Origin: Hygrophila difformis
Lineage: Eukaryota; Streptophyta; Magnoliopsida; Lamiales; Acanthaceae
Reading direction: 5' to 3'
NCBI GenBank assembly: GCA_030278955.1
Contig: JAOANR010000014.1
Location: 14,200,068 to 14,264,067 of the forward strand
Length of the DNA stretch: 64,000 nucleotides
Each line of letters begins with the position of its first letter. The first letter of the stretch is position 1. Under the pieces are notes generated by a model. It was not told the origin of the DNA. It did no database searches and saw nothing but the letters and a program-made list of their open reading frames with translations. Of this stretch, positions 23,966-34,890 are shown one piece after another. The translations under genes and the position numbers were made by a program.

Positions 23966-24159
23966 TTATCATATTTATTGTTGAATAAATTAAGCAATAT
24001 AAAAGTTTTGGAAATACGCTGAAAAGAGTAAATGAAAATTGAATTTGGAGCAAACTTTGTGGGAAGGGGTTAGGGTGCAGGCAGTCACCTTGTGCAGACT
24101 TCATGTCTTAAAATTACGCAATATGTAACCACATTGAACCATAGTTCTTATTCTTATAT
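23966..24159. other. Intergenic
   Basis: Nothing recognised. Confidence 0.4.
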
Positions 24160-24426
24160 ACTTACATATGTTTTTAAATAACTGCAATATTTCAATATTT
24201 TACGCAATTAAATAAACATTTTTAACCAATAATAATTTATATTGTATATAAGTAAAAATTATAAAAATTTGATATTGTAAAACTATGTGATTAGACAAAT
24301 CTAACAAGATCTCAATTGACTATATTTTTTCCTTGTGTAACTATGTTTAAAAAAAATCATCAAAGTTACTCAATTAATAGTTACTACCATGTAAATGTCT
24401 CAATTACATGAGAACGGATGAAATAA
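24160..24426. mobile_element. Degenerate Stowaway-like MITE remnant
   Basis: Contains the family core ('gattagacaaatctaacaag' and following 'ctatatttttt..cttgtgtaactatg'), but both termini have decayed beyond the CTCCCTCCGT consensus. The boundaries are approximate. Confidence 0.5.
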
Positions 24427-24518
24427 ATCACTTTTAGTCTCCCATCACATCAAATGACGTATACATCACATGCAATACTAGCAGGCATCACACAGCTAGA
24501 ATTACGCATCACACATAC

Positions 24519-24664
24519 CTGTATAGACCGGATGAATCACGAAACTCATCCCCCTCTGAGATTGCACCCGAAAGTTCTTCATCCATGGACATGATTTCCA
24601 TGCAGGTTTCCGACATGGATTCTTCATCCGGCTGTGGGATGTTTAAATCTATCATTTTGGCCAT
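24519..24664 (-). pseudogene. Possible first exon of a FAR1-related gene (fragment)
   Basis: From an ATG at 24664 the - strand reads MAKMIDLNIPQPDEES and continues acidic for 48 codons, ending at CTATACAG|GTATGTG, a good donor site at 24519/24518. A short acidic IDLN-type N-terminus followed at once by an intron resembles the FAR1/FRS family of transposase-derived proteins. No DNA-binding WRKY-GCM1 zinc finger or transposase exon is found in the roughly 500 bp further along the strand before a MITE remnant. Either the gene continues elsewhere or this is a captured or stranded exon. Confidence 0.35.
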
Positions 24665-25029
24665 CAAAGATTTGTCGGAGTACAATCGGAGAGTAATTGT
24701 AGCCGGTGAATTTCAGAGATTTTTGGGTGGAGAAGATGATGGTATTGGGTGGGGAATATGACAGTTTTGGTGGGGGGAATGGGGGAATATGGCGGTATTG
24801 TGTGACAGTTTTGGAGAAGTGTTGATCATCTTTCATCAGCTATTTGTGTTGTGTTGTGTAGCCACGTGATATTGACATGTGATGTTGGTTTGTGGTGGTA
24901 CCCCATTTCATCTGAAGTTTGTGATTTTAATAGAACCCCAGACCTTAATATCACTGTTAGTACTAGTATTTCGATGTGAAAACAACTAAGTCGTTATTCC
25001 TCCATCCGATATTAAAAATTTTAAATATT
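24665..25029. other. Intergenic, G-rich patch
   Basis: 24720-24800 is G-rich with repeated 'ggtggggaatatg' and 'tggggga' segments. No gene seen. The assembly gap follows. Confidence 0.45.
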
Positions 25030-25529
25030 NNNNNNNNNNNNNNNNNNNNNNNNNNNNNNNNNNNNNNNNNNNNNNNNNNNNNNNNNNNNNNNNNNNNNNN
25101 NNNNNNNNNNNNNNNNNNNNNNNNNNNNNNNNNNNNNNNNNNNNNNNNNNNNNNNNNNNNNNNNNNNNNNNNNNNNNNNNNNNNNNNNNNNNNNNNNNNN
25201 NNNNNNNNNNNNNNNNNNNNNNNNNNNNNNNNNNNNNNNNNNNNNNNNNNNNNNNNNNNNNNNNNNNNNNNNNNNNNNNNNNNNNNNNNNNNNNNNNNNN
25301 NNNNNNNNNNNNNNNNNNNNNNNNNNNNNNNNNNNNNNNNNNNNNNNNNNNNNNNNNNNNNNNNNNNNNNNNNNNNNNNNNNNNNNNNNNNNNNNNNNNN
25401 NNNNNNNNNNNNNNNNNNNNNNNNNNNNNNNNNNNNNNNNNNNNNNNNNNNNNNNNNNNNNNNNNNNNNNNNNNNNNNNNNNNNNNNNNNNNNNNNNNNN
25501 NNNNNNNNNNNNNNNNNNNNNNNNNNNNN
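25030..25529. other. Assembly gap of exactly 500 N
   Basis: A round 500-base run of N, which normally means a scaffold join of unknown true size. Frames that cross it are meaningless. Confidence 0.99.
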
Positions 25530-25726
25530 CATCTTTTTATATTTAAAATTATCTATCCACTTTCTTGAAGTAAACAACATTTTAAGAATGTTTTCAACAA
25601 GGAAAAAAAATCACCAAAAAAACATTTTATGAATGTACTCACTTTATCAAAAGTACGATTAAAGTAGATAATTATAAAATACTACAATTTATGAAATTCA
25701 TTTATTACTGTATAGGAAAATTAGGG

Positions 25727-25730
<4 letters not shown>

Positions 25731-25759
<29 letters not shown>
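25731..25759 (+). repeat. (TA)n microsatellite
   Basis: About 14 perfect units. Confidence 0.9.
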
Positions 25760-25762
<3 letters not shown>

Positions 25763-25829
25763 TTCTTGAGAAGGCACGGCCGAAGCTGTATTATTGGAGG
25801 ACTTGCCTCAAATGAATGAATAATTTATA

Positions 25830-26072
25830 CTCTCCGTTTCTAAATAGTTGTCTCTTTCAGCTCAATTTCAATAATCAAGGTTTGCATTAATTAATTCATA
25901 AATTTAAATTTTTACCATTCAACTAAATTCATTCTTAATAAATGCCAACAAATAGCATTTATTTAAATTGAAGAGCAATATAGTAAAAATATAGCATAAC
26001 TACCTAAAAATGACAACTATTTTGGAACATTTTGTCACTTTTTAAAAAGACAAATAAAATGAACGGAGGGAG
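25830..26072. mobile_element. Stowaway-like MITE, variant interior
   Basis: TA|CTCTCCGTTTCTAAATAG on the left, GAACGGAGGGAG|TA on the right, 243 bp. The interior lacks the family core, so this is a different subfamily with the same ends. Confidence 0.75.
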
Positions 26073-26097
26073 TATAAATGGAGTGAGTATATTAGTA

Positions 26098-26357
26098 CTC
26101 CCCCCGTTTTTTAAAAACTGAAACGAACACACAGTGCACGCAGTCCAATGCATATTTTAAACCATTAATAATTCAATTTTGGTACAAGTAGAAATTCTAA
26201 AAGCTCGATATTTAAAAACTGTTCGACGAGACGAATCTAACAATATCTCACTTGACTATATTTTAACTTGTATAACTATGATAAAACTTTAAGTTAAAGC
26301 GTGTGTCTAATAATATCGAATTTTCAAATGTTACAACAATTGAAAAATGGATGGAGT
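26098..26357. mobile_element. Stowaway-like MITE
   Basis: TA|CTCCCCCCGTTTTTTAAAAA on the left and AATGGATGGAGTG|TA on the right, 260 bp, with the core 'gacgagacgaatctaacaa'. Confidence 0.82.
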
Positions 26358-26359
26358 GT

Positions 26360-27066
26360 AAAATTTCCTTGGTAAACGGACAAAAGTGAGCACTCTTCGA
26401 TTTCCCAATAGTAATTTAAAGTTTAGAAACATGAAGAAGCAGCGCAATGTGGAGCCTGACCAGAACTTTCTATCCAATCCCAGAATATTTATGCAATAAT
26501 ATCACCATTTCATTGATTGCAGAAGATTGATGAACCTTCGAGTCCCTTTATTACACACTGCTATAAATAAAAAACCAACAGGGATTTTTGCTTGTGTAAT
26601 TCGGACAAAGAAAAATACTACTACTATATACTCATAAAAGAAAAAAAGCACGACTTTGAATTTGATCCCTCATTTTCTTCGACAACTACTCTATGAACCT
26701 GACAATCCATCAATCTCATTCCAATTGATTATACTAGTATTTGTGTTATGGCATGTTTTTAATTAGTTCAGTATGTATGTTTGTTGTGAAGCTGTGGTGG
26801 TTTTGCTGGTCCTACTGCTGAAAAATAAATAAATAAATTTATGGGCCCTACTGCTGAAACTTGAGCCCATCTTGAAAATAGGCCCAATTATTATTTATAG
26901 CCCAAATCTCCTTTGCTGTGGGTTTAACGCCCAACAAAGAGAACTCGTCTCTATACTTCCAGCCCATTTCAAATTAGGCGTCCGGACAAAATTAATTTTC
27001 ATTTAATTTTAATATAAGTAAATTAGATAGTAGTAGTACATGGAGTATTTACTAATTACTACTAAA
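26360..27066. other. Intergenic; short duplicated phrase
   Basis: 'gccctactgctgaaa' occurs twice (about 26808 and 26843) around an (AAAT)n run. No gene. Confidence 0.5.
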
Positions 27067-27068
27067 TA

Positions 27069-27331
27069 CTTTCTCTGTATTTGAATAATGTTAACATTTG
27101 CATAGTAAACACTATTCATTGAGTAATTTTGATTCTTTTGTTTTTCACACAGTTACATAAGATAAAACATTGTCAAGTGAGATCTTGTTAGATTCGTTTA
27201 ATCATGTAGTTTTATAATATTAAAGTTTTATAATTTTATAATTTATAAAGTTTGAGATATTACTCCTTAAAAATATGTATTGGATTGCGTGAAAATATGG
27301 AATGTTAAAATTTTTTGAATACAGGAGGGAG
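27069..27331. mobile_element. Stowaway-like MITE
   Basis: TA|CTTTCTCTGTATTTG (diverged) on the left and ACAGGAGGGAG|TA on the right, 263 bp; interior like the copy at 12324. Confidence 0.75.
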
Positions 27332-27333
27332 TA

Positions 27334-28023
27334 GTACATTAACAGCAGGTAATACTCTCTCGTTCCTTTTTATAAAATGATGAAATGTTTTTATAAATAA
27401 CTTTTTTGTTAAATGAATTATGAATCATATTTTTGTAGATTCATTGCCCTAAAATAATCACATGCATAAATTTTGAATTGGGGTATGCTCGGTTTGTCGG
27501 TCAAAAATTGGAACGAATTTATTCATTCCCTTGAATCTGATATTGAATCCATAATAAAAACATGTCAATGGAATATAGATTTGATTCCCTTGTCGTATGA
27601 TTTGAATTCATCATAAAATGAATTATGAATCATTCTCTCCAAACATACATTTCACAGAAACAATCCAAATCCCATTTTCAAACATTCACGCGGAATTTAT
27701 TCATATGCCAATTGCGGTACATAGAACAATACTCAAATCGATGAAACCATTATTTTAAGTTAGGAAAAAAAAAAACATTACATTACATTTGATTTGATGA
27801 AATCACTCAATTTTTGTAGCGGCACTATACTTATCAATTCCAGCCTCTTTTAGAATTTCGTGAATAGTGTCTCTACTTCAACCTAACCCCCATTAAAATA
27901 AAACACCATTGACAAAATTTTCTAAATCCGTCAGCTCTAAGCATCCCCTGAATTACATAACTATGAACCATCAATAATCATAGTTGCTAACCCATTCCTA
28001 ATAAAGACTAAAAGGGGGTTACG
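27334..28023. other. Intergenic, no gene seen
   Basis: A/T-rich sequence with no supported ORF. Confidence 0.5.
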
Positions 28024-28141
28024 TGGATGTTTGGGAGTCAGCAGATCTGCTAGCAAATAGCAGATTTGAAGAGCAGATTGTGAGACAATTCTCTCTCCGG
28101 ATCCGCTATCCGCTAGCTGATCCGGCGGCTCCCAAACATCC
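28024..28141. mobile_element. Small palindromic MITE
   Basis: GGATGTTTGGGAG at the left is inverted as CTCCCAAACATCC at the right. The inverted homology continues for almost 50 bp per side (shared GCTAGC and AGATC-type blocks), so nearly the whole 118 bp folds back. Family not assigned (hAT- or PIF-like ends); no clear target duplication. Confidence 0.6.
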
Positions 28142-28143
28142 CT

Positions 28144-28600
28144 ATGTGCCTGTGTGGGGGTGCGTTGTCTTGCCTTAAAAGTATAAATGATACTACAAGT
28201 TGGGAGGGGGCACGAGTGCATTGTTCAAGTTTGGAATTACATATAATAGTATAGAATAAAAAGAAAAGGGAAGGTGGGCAAAAGGCAAATAAAGCAGTGT
28301 AAAGAGTACAAAAGCAACGAAACTACTCCCTTCCTATATCTATAAGATGATGAGAGTTAAATAAAATTTGATGATGCAACGTCGGGACAAAGCGTGCTTC
28401 AATTATTGCATCCTCATCTTGTGACTTTTTTTTGCCCACCTTTCATTTTCTTCATTCTCTCGCCTCCAATTTTTGCCCTGTAATGTGAATATAAATTTGT
28501 TTTTAGATAACACATCATATCGTTTCTGACATACTCTATTTTTTAAAAAATATTACTGTATTTAATAGATAAATATATTAAAAATAAAGCTCATGTATAG
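28144..28600. other. Intergenic, no gene seen
   Basis: No supported feature. Confidence 0.5.
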
Positions 28601-28602
28601 TA

Positions 28603-28819
28603 CTTCCTCCGTTCTTTAAAGATAGTCACGTTTGTTAATTGAAAACTATTCACACAAATATTTTAACTTGAAGTTTTATCATGGTTATACAAGTTAAAAT
28701 ATAACCAATTGAGATCTTGTTAGATACGTCTCGTCATGTACTTTTTAAATATCGATTTAAAATTTTTACTTGTATCGAATTTGGGTTATTAATGACAATC
28801 TTTAAAAAACCTGAGGAAG
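28603..28819. mobile_element. Stowaway-like MITE
   Basis: TA|CTTCCTCCGTTCTTT on the left, CTGAGGAAG|TA on the right, 217 bp; core in inverse orientation; about 40 bp shorter than its relatives, near the right end. Confidence 0.75.
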
Positions 28820-28821
28820 TA

Positions 28822-29189
28822 AGTCATTAAGCCACATTTGTAGAATTTTTAGGTATAAACATAATCAAAAAACGACGGCCACCATATATAATTCTGTTTT
28901 GCGAATGTATATGTGTTCCCATCAATAGAACATATAAAATCAGTTTTTTTTGGCATTTGAGACAGAACATTTTTATGCCAATGATGGGTCATTAATATTT
29001 ATTTCAGTCCCAACCGAATTAGTCAGGATTATAAATCTTCATATGTTAAATATTCTGAGCAGTTTGAGTGCTGGCAGCAGTACATACAATTGTGATGGGT
29101 GGATATCAAATAATGATGGATAGGGACGGAGTGATGCACAAGTATTGAAAAATACTGGTTAAATATGGGGGATGTAATGGTAGCAACAT
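28822..29189. other. Intergenic, no gene seen
   Basis: No supported feature. Confidence 0.45.
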
Positions 29190-29196
29190 AATTTAT

Positions 29197-30258
29197 AGGA
29201 TGCGGTTATGGTAAGATCAAAGCATCCCGCAGCACATCAAGGCAGCGATCTGAAGTGTCCATTTAAAATCCAAGGGTTATAAATGAAAAGGGGTATAATT
29301 GTCATAATGAAAATATAACCCTATATTTAGTATGCTATCATATCTAATATTTGGTAAATCATATCAAATATTTGGTGACCATATCTAATATTCCAAATAA
29401 TATTTTTTCCTGATCGATTATACTTAATAAATAGGGTAACAAATCTATTAATCGATCATTTCAGCGATGCTACAAAAAACAATTCAGTGATAGTATAAAA
29501 AAGAGTTCAGGAAGAATTTAGCGACAGTGCATAGCATAATTCAACGACATTGCATTGCATAATTCACCGATGCTACCAAAATATAATTCCGCGGTGCTAC
29601 CAAAAATAATTCAGTAATGCTATCAACATATTTCAACGACACTATCTAACAGAATTCAGCGATCATGCCTAGCATAATTCAGCGACAAAACCAAGAAGCA
29701 TTCAGCGATGCTACCAAAAACCAAACCACTTATGCTGTCAAATATATTTCACCGACTATATGTAGATGAATTCAGCGATCATACCTAGAAGAATTCAGCG
29801 ACTCTACCAAGACGAATTCAGCGACTCTGCAAGAAGAATTCAGCGATGCTACAAAATACAATGCAACGATAATATAAAAAATAATTCATAAAGTTTTCAT
29901 GAACAATTCAACGACCTTACCAAGAACAATTCAGCGATGCTATCAAGAACAATTCAGCGACTTTTCATCAACAATTCAGTGACCCAAGTAGCAGCATTTC
30001 AGGTACATTTTCATGAACAATTCAATGACTTTATTTAAAAATATTTCAGCGATGTCAGCATAATTAAGAAAATTGGAGGGTAATGTAAGATGAAATGCGG
30101 AGAAGAAGAACAAAAACGTTCATTTTTCAATAATATAACAAATTTACTATTTTAACCTTCAAATTAATCTCAACCGTTGATTTACAAAGTTAATCAATGG
30201 TGAGAATTTGCCGCAGTACATCAAGTCAAACGACTTGGTCGCACCCTAACCAAAACCT
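29197..30258. mobile_element. Putative non-autonomous DNA transposon carrying a minisatellite
   Basis: The left end AGGATGCGGTTATGGTAAGA and the reverse complement of the right end, AGGTTTTGGTTAGGGTGCGA, are imperfect inverted repeats. Both are flanked by AATTTAT (29190-29196 and 30259-30265). The interior is non-coding and dominated by the degenerate repeat at 29449-30060. Superfamily uncertain: a 7-bp flanking repeat is short for hAT (8) or Mutator (9-11). Confidence 0.5.
29449..30060 (+). repeat. Degenerate minisatellite, unit about 27 bp (AATTCAGCGATGCTACCAA-type)
   Basis: About 22 copies of the motif A(A/T)TTCAGCGA, often followed by TGCTACCAA or CTCTACCAAGA, occur at intervals of roughly 20-35 bp over 600 bp. 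Copies are diverged from one another, so the array is old. No reading frame is kept. Confidence 0.8.
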
Positions 30259-30442
30259 AATTTATAAGAGCGTGCCATCATTTCTGCACCTACTGGCAAC
30301 TCTACCAGCGTGTACAATAACTCAATTGTTAATGTTCTCATATTTACTTAAAAATCTGATTAGTGTAGTTATTTTAGATAAGCATGGGTAATTAAAGTAG
30401 ATCTTATTATTATTTGTAGATTAGATTAATACCTAATTTATA
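30061..30442. other. Right end of the 29197 element plus intergenic DNA
   Basis: No gene seen. Confidence 0.45.
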
Positions 30443-30690
30443 CTCCCTCCATTTTTTTTTAAAAAAATTGTTGTAACATTTGAAAGTTTAGTACTGTTCA
30501 CACACGCAATTTGACTTAAAGTTTATCATAGTTATACAAGTTAAGATATAACAAAGTGGGATTTTGTTATATTCATCTCGTCGAGTAGTTTTTAAATATC
30601 GAACTTTTAGAATTTTTACTTGTATCGAACTTGAGTTATTAATGGTTTAAAATGTGCATTGGACTGCGTGCACTGTGGATCCGTTGAATG
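30443..30690. mobile_element. Stowaway-like MITE, right end decayed
   Basis: TA|CTCCCTCCATTTTTT is canonical on the left and the interior carries the family core in inverse orientation. The expected ACGGAGGGAG right terminus is missing; the boundary is approximate. Confidence 0.65.
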
Positions 30691-30750
30691 TATTACAATT
30701 TTGTATGAAGTTATCATATTTTTTAAAATGTAATTTTTGCAAAATTACTA

Positions 30751-31014
30751 CTTCGTCCGTTCCATTTTATCTGTCTTGTTTGATTCCTACACAAAATCCA
30801 ATGTGTATTTTCAATTGTTAATATCTCAAAATATGTACAACAAAAAATTATGTAAAATATATATTTTAAAAATACATGATTTTATGATTCTAACAAGACC
30901 CAACTCGACTATTTTTCTTCAAATATATACCTGCAATAATATATACTGAGTCAAAATTAAACAATAAATAGTGTTAAAAAGTCAAATAAGACAACTAAAG
31001 TGGGACAGAGGGAT
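30751..31014. mobile_element. MITE of the second subfamily (uninterrupted)
   Basis: TA|CTTCGTCCGTTCC on the left and GGGACAGAGGGA on the right. It matches both halves of the interrupted MITE at 11009-11526 and so shows that element's unbroken form. Confidence 0.75.
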
Positions 31015-31120
31015 TAATATCTATCACATTCTGCGTGTACTAAAAAATTAACATTTATTAGCACAGAAATGCGAATGATTCACAACAACCATAATAGTAC
31101 TATCACGGAAAAATATACGT

Positions 31121-31265
31121 TATGGTCATTTTTGTTTATCAAAAATCCAAAATAGTCATTATCTATTTTTCGCCCCTATTAGTCCTCTAGTTTACAACTA
31201 ATATCCAAAATAGTCTTTTTTTATTATAAAATGTACTTTGAGCTAGTTAATTTCTTAATTATATC
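31121..31265. mobile_element. Fold-back element, left arm (split by copia)
   Basis: This segment, joined across the copia insertion to 39580 onward, is the inverted complement of about 41810-41975; for example 'ttgttta..caaaat', 'ctatttttcgccc' and 'tacaactaatatccaaaatagt' recur inverted. It forms one TIR arm of an older fold-back transposon. The true outer end may reach GGAAAAATA at about 31107. Confidence 0.75.
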
Positions 31266-32072
31266 TGACAGGTCCCATGTGATTAACACTGTAAATACGC
31301 GTTGTGCCCACAACACGTACATAACCAAAAACAGATAACAAGGCTAAAACAGAATGCAGAATAAACAAACAACACCAATATTTGTTTACCCAGTTCGGAT
31401 CATCCAATCCTACATCTGAGGGATCCCAATCCAGGAATATTTCACTATCAACCAAGGCAAACAGGAAAACCCATCCGTTTACAATAGAAACCCCTCCAAC
31501 CCTTCCACAATAGGACTCTCTTTTGTCATCTAGACCAACTCAAGGTAGGAACAGAGTATAGTGCCTATACCAGACACTAAACCTGCTGAAATCACCCTCC
31601 AATCCTAATGTTAGGCTAAGCAAGCTTTTACCCTTGTGATAGCTACTCCCCAAGTTAAAATAGCTCTAAGCACTTCTAAAAGATATATCTTGCAAAGTGA
31701 AGAAATGCTAGCTAAACTCTAACAACTATCTCTACCAAGAACAGAAAAAGGTTATCCCTTGCTGAGAAAAATAGCTTGATAGAGATACTCATGAAGAACC
31801 TCATGTTCTTCCTTCAATCCACAGCCCCCAATATCTCAATCTGTTTTCTATGTATTGCTCAAGTGTTTTTGCCACCAAACGATTGAGGCATTACCCTAAA
31901 AACGCGGAGGCTCGGATATCCAGGCCCATTGGCTGGGGAAAAGCTCTAGACAGCTATCACACCATCAGCTTTTGTCTTTTTTGCTCCAGGGGTCATGTTA
32001 TGAGCTCGGTTGTGTTCACATCCCTCACACAATGATTATCTGCACAAGAGTTTGAAGCACAAAAACCCAACA
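31266..32072 (-). repeat. 3' LTR of the copia element (807 bp)
   Basis: On the - strand it begins TGTTGGG and ends ACCTGTCA. It lacks a 24-bp segment present in the other LTR (near 39139-39162). Confidence 0.93.
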
Positions 32073-32086
32073 ATCTCCCCCTTTGT
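32073..32086 (-). other. Polypurine tract of the copia element
   Basis: The - strand reads CACAAAGGGGGAGAT directly against the LTR TG, the classic plant copia polypurine tract. Confidence 0.88.
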
Positions 32087-32202
32087 GGGATGATCGTTCA
32101 AAACAACACATGGGATGTAGAACCAACAACTACAACAAAGAAAATCATGAATACAGGGAATCATAATCATGCAATCATTAGAAAAGCAAATCTCCATATT
32201 CC

Positions 32203-32220
32203 AATACCCCCCCCCCCCCC
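32203..32220 (+). repeat. Poly-C run
   Basis: About 16-17 consecutive C followed by CACACACA. It lies in the untranslated 3' part of the copia element. Confidence 0.9.
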
Positions 32221-32471
32221 CACACACATACATCATTTAACTCTAAATCCCAATCCATCCAGACAAAAATAACATGCAAAGCATCAAGTAAAGCAGGTCT
32301 GTCCAGCAGACAACAAATCCAACCAACAGTCAAGTTACCAGGCATCAAAACATTAAAAACAAGTACCAACAGTTTAAAGTTTGCAACATTTCAAAATAAG
32401 TTGTGTCCAAGCAGTAAGCACAATCTGCATTCAGCATCATCCATCCCATGATACTCCCCTTTTTTGAATGA

Positions 32472-34037
32472 TCAATCAGATTCAGTCTCCTCAGTGTCAG
32501 CTTGAGGATCAGATTCATCAAAAGATCTGGGAAACAACAAAGTCAGCCTATGAAGTCTCCTCTTGAGCCCAAGCATGTCATGACTTATAGAATTCAGCTT
32601 CAGACTGATTGCATTCATCTCCTCCTTCATATGCTGCACCAATTCATCACCAGCCTTGGGAGGTCGAAAGTTGAAATCATTGTGAAAATTAGACAAGTTT
32701 GAAGCAGATTTATGCTTTTTAATCTTTATAGAAGACTCCACCTGCAAAGCAGCTATGCCCTGTTTATCACAAAATAAAGAAATTAATCCAGGAAATGGCA
32801 ATAAAGTGTTCTTGTCAATCTTGGAACTAGCAAATTCCACCATTTTCTCTAGAACAATCCATCCATAGTTGACAATCTCAGGGCAGTGATCAATGGAGTA
32901 CAACAGCTTTGCCATAACAGTGCTAAGTTGAGAGTTGTTCGATGTAGGAAACACATTAGCAGCACATAATTTGAACAAGCAAGAGTACTTCATAGTCAAC
33001 TCAGAGGGAATTACTCCATTTATACCAAAAGATGTCTTCTTCTTATTAGATATCTCAAATGCAATCCTATCCACAGGCTCATTCAGCAAATCAAATAGAT
33101 CAGAAATCTCCTCAAACAATGGTAGTGTCAACAATTCATTCACAACATTATGTAAGAAGTCAAGAAACATTCATTTCACATAAACTTTGCAGAACCAGGG
33201 GGATGCAGGGTCAAGCAAATCAGGACTCACATTGGTATAAAATTCACGAACTAAAGCAGGATTATACCACTTCAATTTAGATGACCAAAAGTTGAGATGC
33301 TTGTTATGTAAATAGTCAACATACCCGACATCTTTATAAAGAGAATGAGTGAACCTTTCTTCTTCAATAAATCTCATTTCCCTCAGTTTGGATTCTTCAA
33401 AGTTCTTGGCATTTTCAGTGAAAAATTTCTCTGAAAAGGCATCCGATTCTTTCAATTGAGGCGTCTCATTTGGCTTAGACTTCTTACTCCGTTTACTCTT
33501 CCTGGTTGGCTTGCTAGTAGGGGCTTCTGCCGGTGCCTTTCTCTTTGGTGCCCGAGATCTCAAAATCCTCAAACTCTCGGCCAAGGTAACAGTCTCTTCA
33601 TCAATATCGGCCGGATTCATTGGAACCTCTCGAGGTTGTTGTGGTTCAGAAGTACCAACATCATTAGGGTCACCAGAAGGTACCTTGGTGGGGGTACCTC
33701 TTTCAATATTCGGGGGTGAAGAATCTTAAGGTTCGGACTAACCATTTCCACCAACATTCGCTTCCTTGTCAACAGTTTCGCCTGGGATATTTAAATCAGG
33801 AACTTCTGAGGTAACATCATCTCCCTTCGACTGAGCAGTGTCACTTTCCTTCTCTTGCGCGGCCATGAACTCATCAGTTGCTCGCTCAATCGATTCTCGA
33901 GCATCTTGAAAGTTTTCAGACCCAGAAACTTCAGTTTGCGGCGGCCTGTACTCCGAAACATCAATAGAAAGTGGCACGGCGTCAATTGGGTCGCCGGGAA
34001 TGTCATCTTGAGGAATATTGTGAGATGAAGATGCCAT
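32472..34037 (-). pseudogene. Additional ORF after copia pol, three in-frame stops
   Basis: One continuous frame of about 522 codons runs from ATG at 34037 to 32472, broken only by three in-frame stops: TAG (33740-33738), TAA (33728-33726) and TGA (33173-33171). There is no frameshift. The N-terminal third is acidic and disordered (MASSSHNIPQDDIPGDP). A basic KRKAPAEAPTSKPTRKSKRS stretch looks like a nuclear localisation signal. The C-terminal half has the layout of the 'putative plant transposon protein' domain (Pfam Transposase_32-type: ...ALVREFYTN... CKVYVK ... FLDFLHNVVNELL...) and a late helical region. It sits in sense orientation after RNase H, where SIRE elements carry an env-like ORF. 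Each stop could arise by one C-to-T or G-to-A change. Confidence 0.75.
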
Positions 34038-34317
34038 TTTGCGCGGTTACAATGAGGAAATTTGAGAGAAAACTGATTCATGAGAGCAATTTTCGAATGA
34101 TCGAAGACCAATAAAGAAAACTGAAGAGGGGAACCGCGGGGACGGTTTCAAAAAATAGATGGGACAACTACAAAAACTGTTCCGGCCATCAAAGTCCATT
34201 ACTCCCCCTAATTCCTTCATTCTCCAATTTTCCTTATCCGGTCATCTCCCATCCTTTCAGGTAAGTGGGCCATTTGTTAAATAAAAACAAAGAAGGCCAG
34301 GCCCACTCCGAATCTCC

Positions 34318-34863
34318 TCAATCCAAGAAGCAAAGGCCCAAGCCTCTTTTCAAATCTTCAAATCTGCTTGAGTCTAGAGGCTTAGTTAGGATGTCAGCTA
34401 GTTGTGCACACGACGCAATGTGTACAATCTCACAAATTTTGTCTTCCACCAAATCCCTTATAAAATGGAATCTGATATCAATATGTTTGCTCATGCTGTT
34501 TACCGGATTTTCGCTGATGTTGATAGCACTGGTGTTGTCACAATATACAACAAAATTCTCCTTAAAAACTCCATAATCCAACATTTGTCTCATCCAAATA
34601 AGTTGAGTGCAACAATGTACAGCTGCAATGTACTTTGCCTCAGCTGTAGAAAGTGCTATCACACTTTGCTTCTTAGAATACCAGCTCACAAGGTTATAAC
34701 CAACATAAAACCACCCTCCAGTAGTCGATTTTCTGTTATCCAAACTTTCAGCCCAATTTGAGTCAGTATAGTCTGTAAGGTCGTTGTCAGCACATCGTGA
34801 ATACCACAGACCCAAATTTTGTGTACCTTTCATGTACCTCAATATCCTCTTAACACCTTTCAA
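34318..34863 (-). pseudogene. Copia RNase H domain
   Basis: 182 codons in one frame contain the copia RNase H hallmarks: YTDSNWAE, STTGGWFYVGYNLVSWYSKK, STAEAKYIA and YCDNTSAI, then the terminal HIDIRFHFIRD and ADILTKPL. It ends in a natural stop (GLCFLD). Upstream it is separated from RT by a stop. The domain itself has few lesions. Confidence 0.9.
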
Positions 34864-34890
34864 ATATGACTCTTTTGGAGTAGACTGAAA

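Noticed and set aside
24963..25632. Open frames spanning the N run
   Set aside because: Unknown bases cannot support a reading frame.
27481..27660. Possible PIF-type MITE between 'gtatgctcggtttg' and 'ccaaacatac'
   Set aside because: The terminal repeats match too poorly and no TAA/TTA duplication is present.
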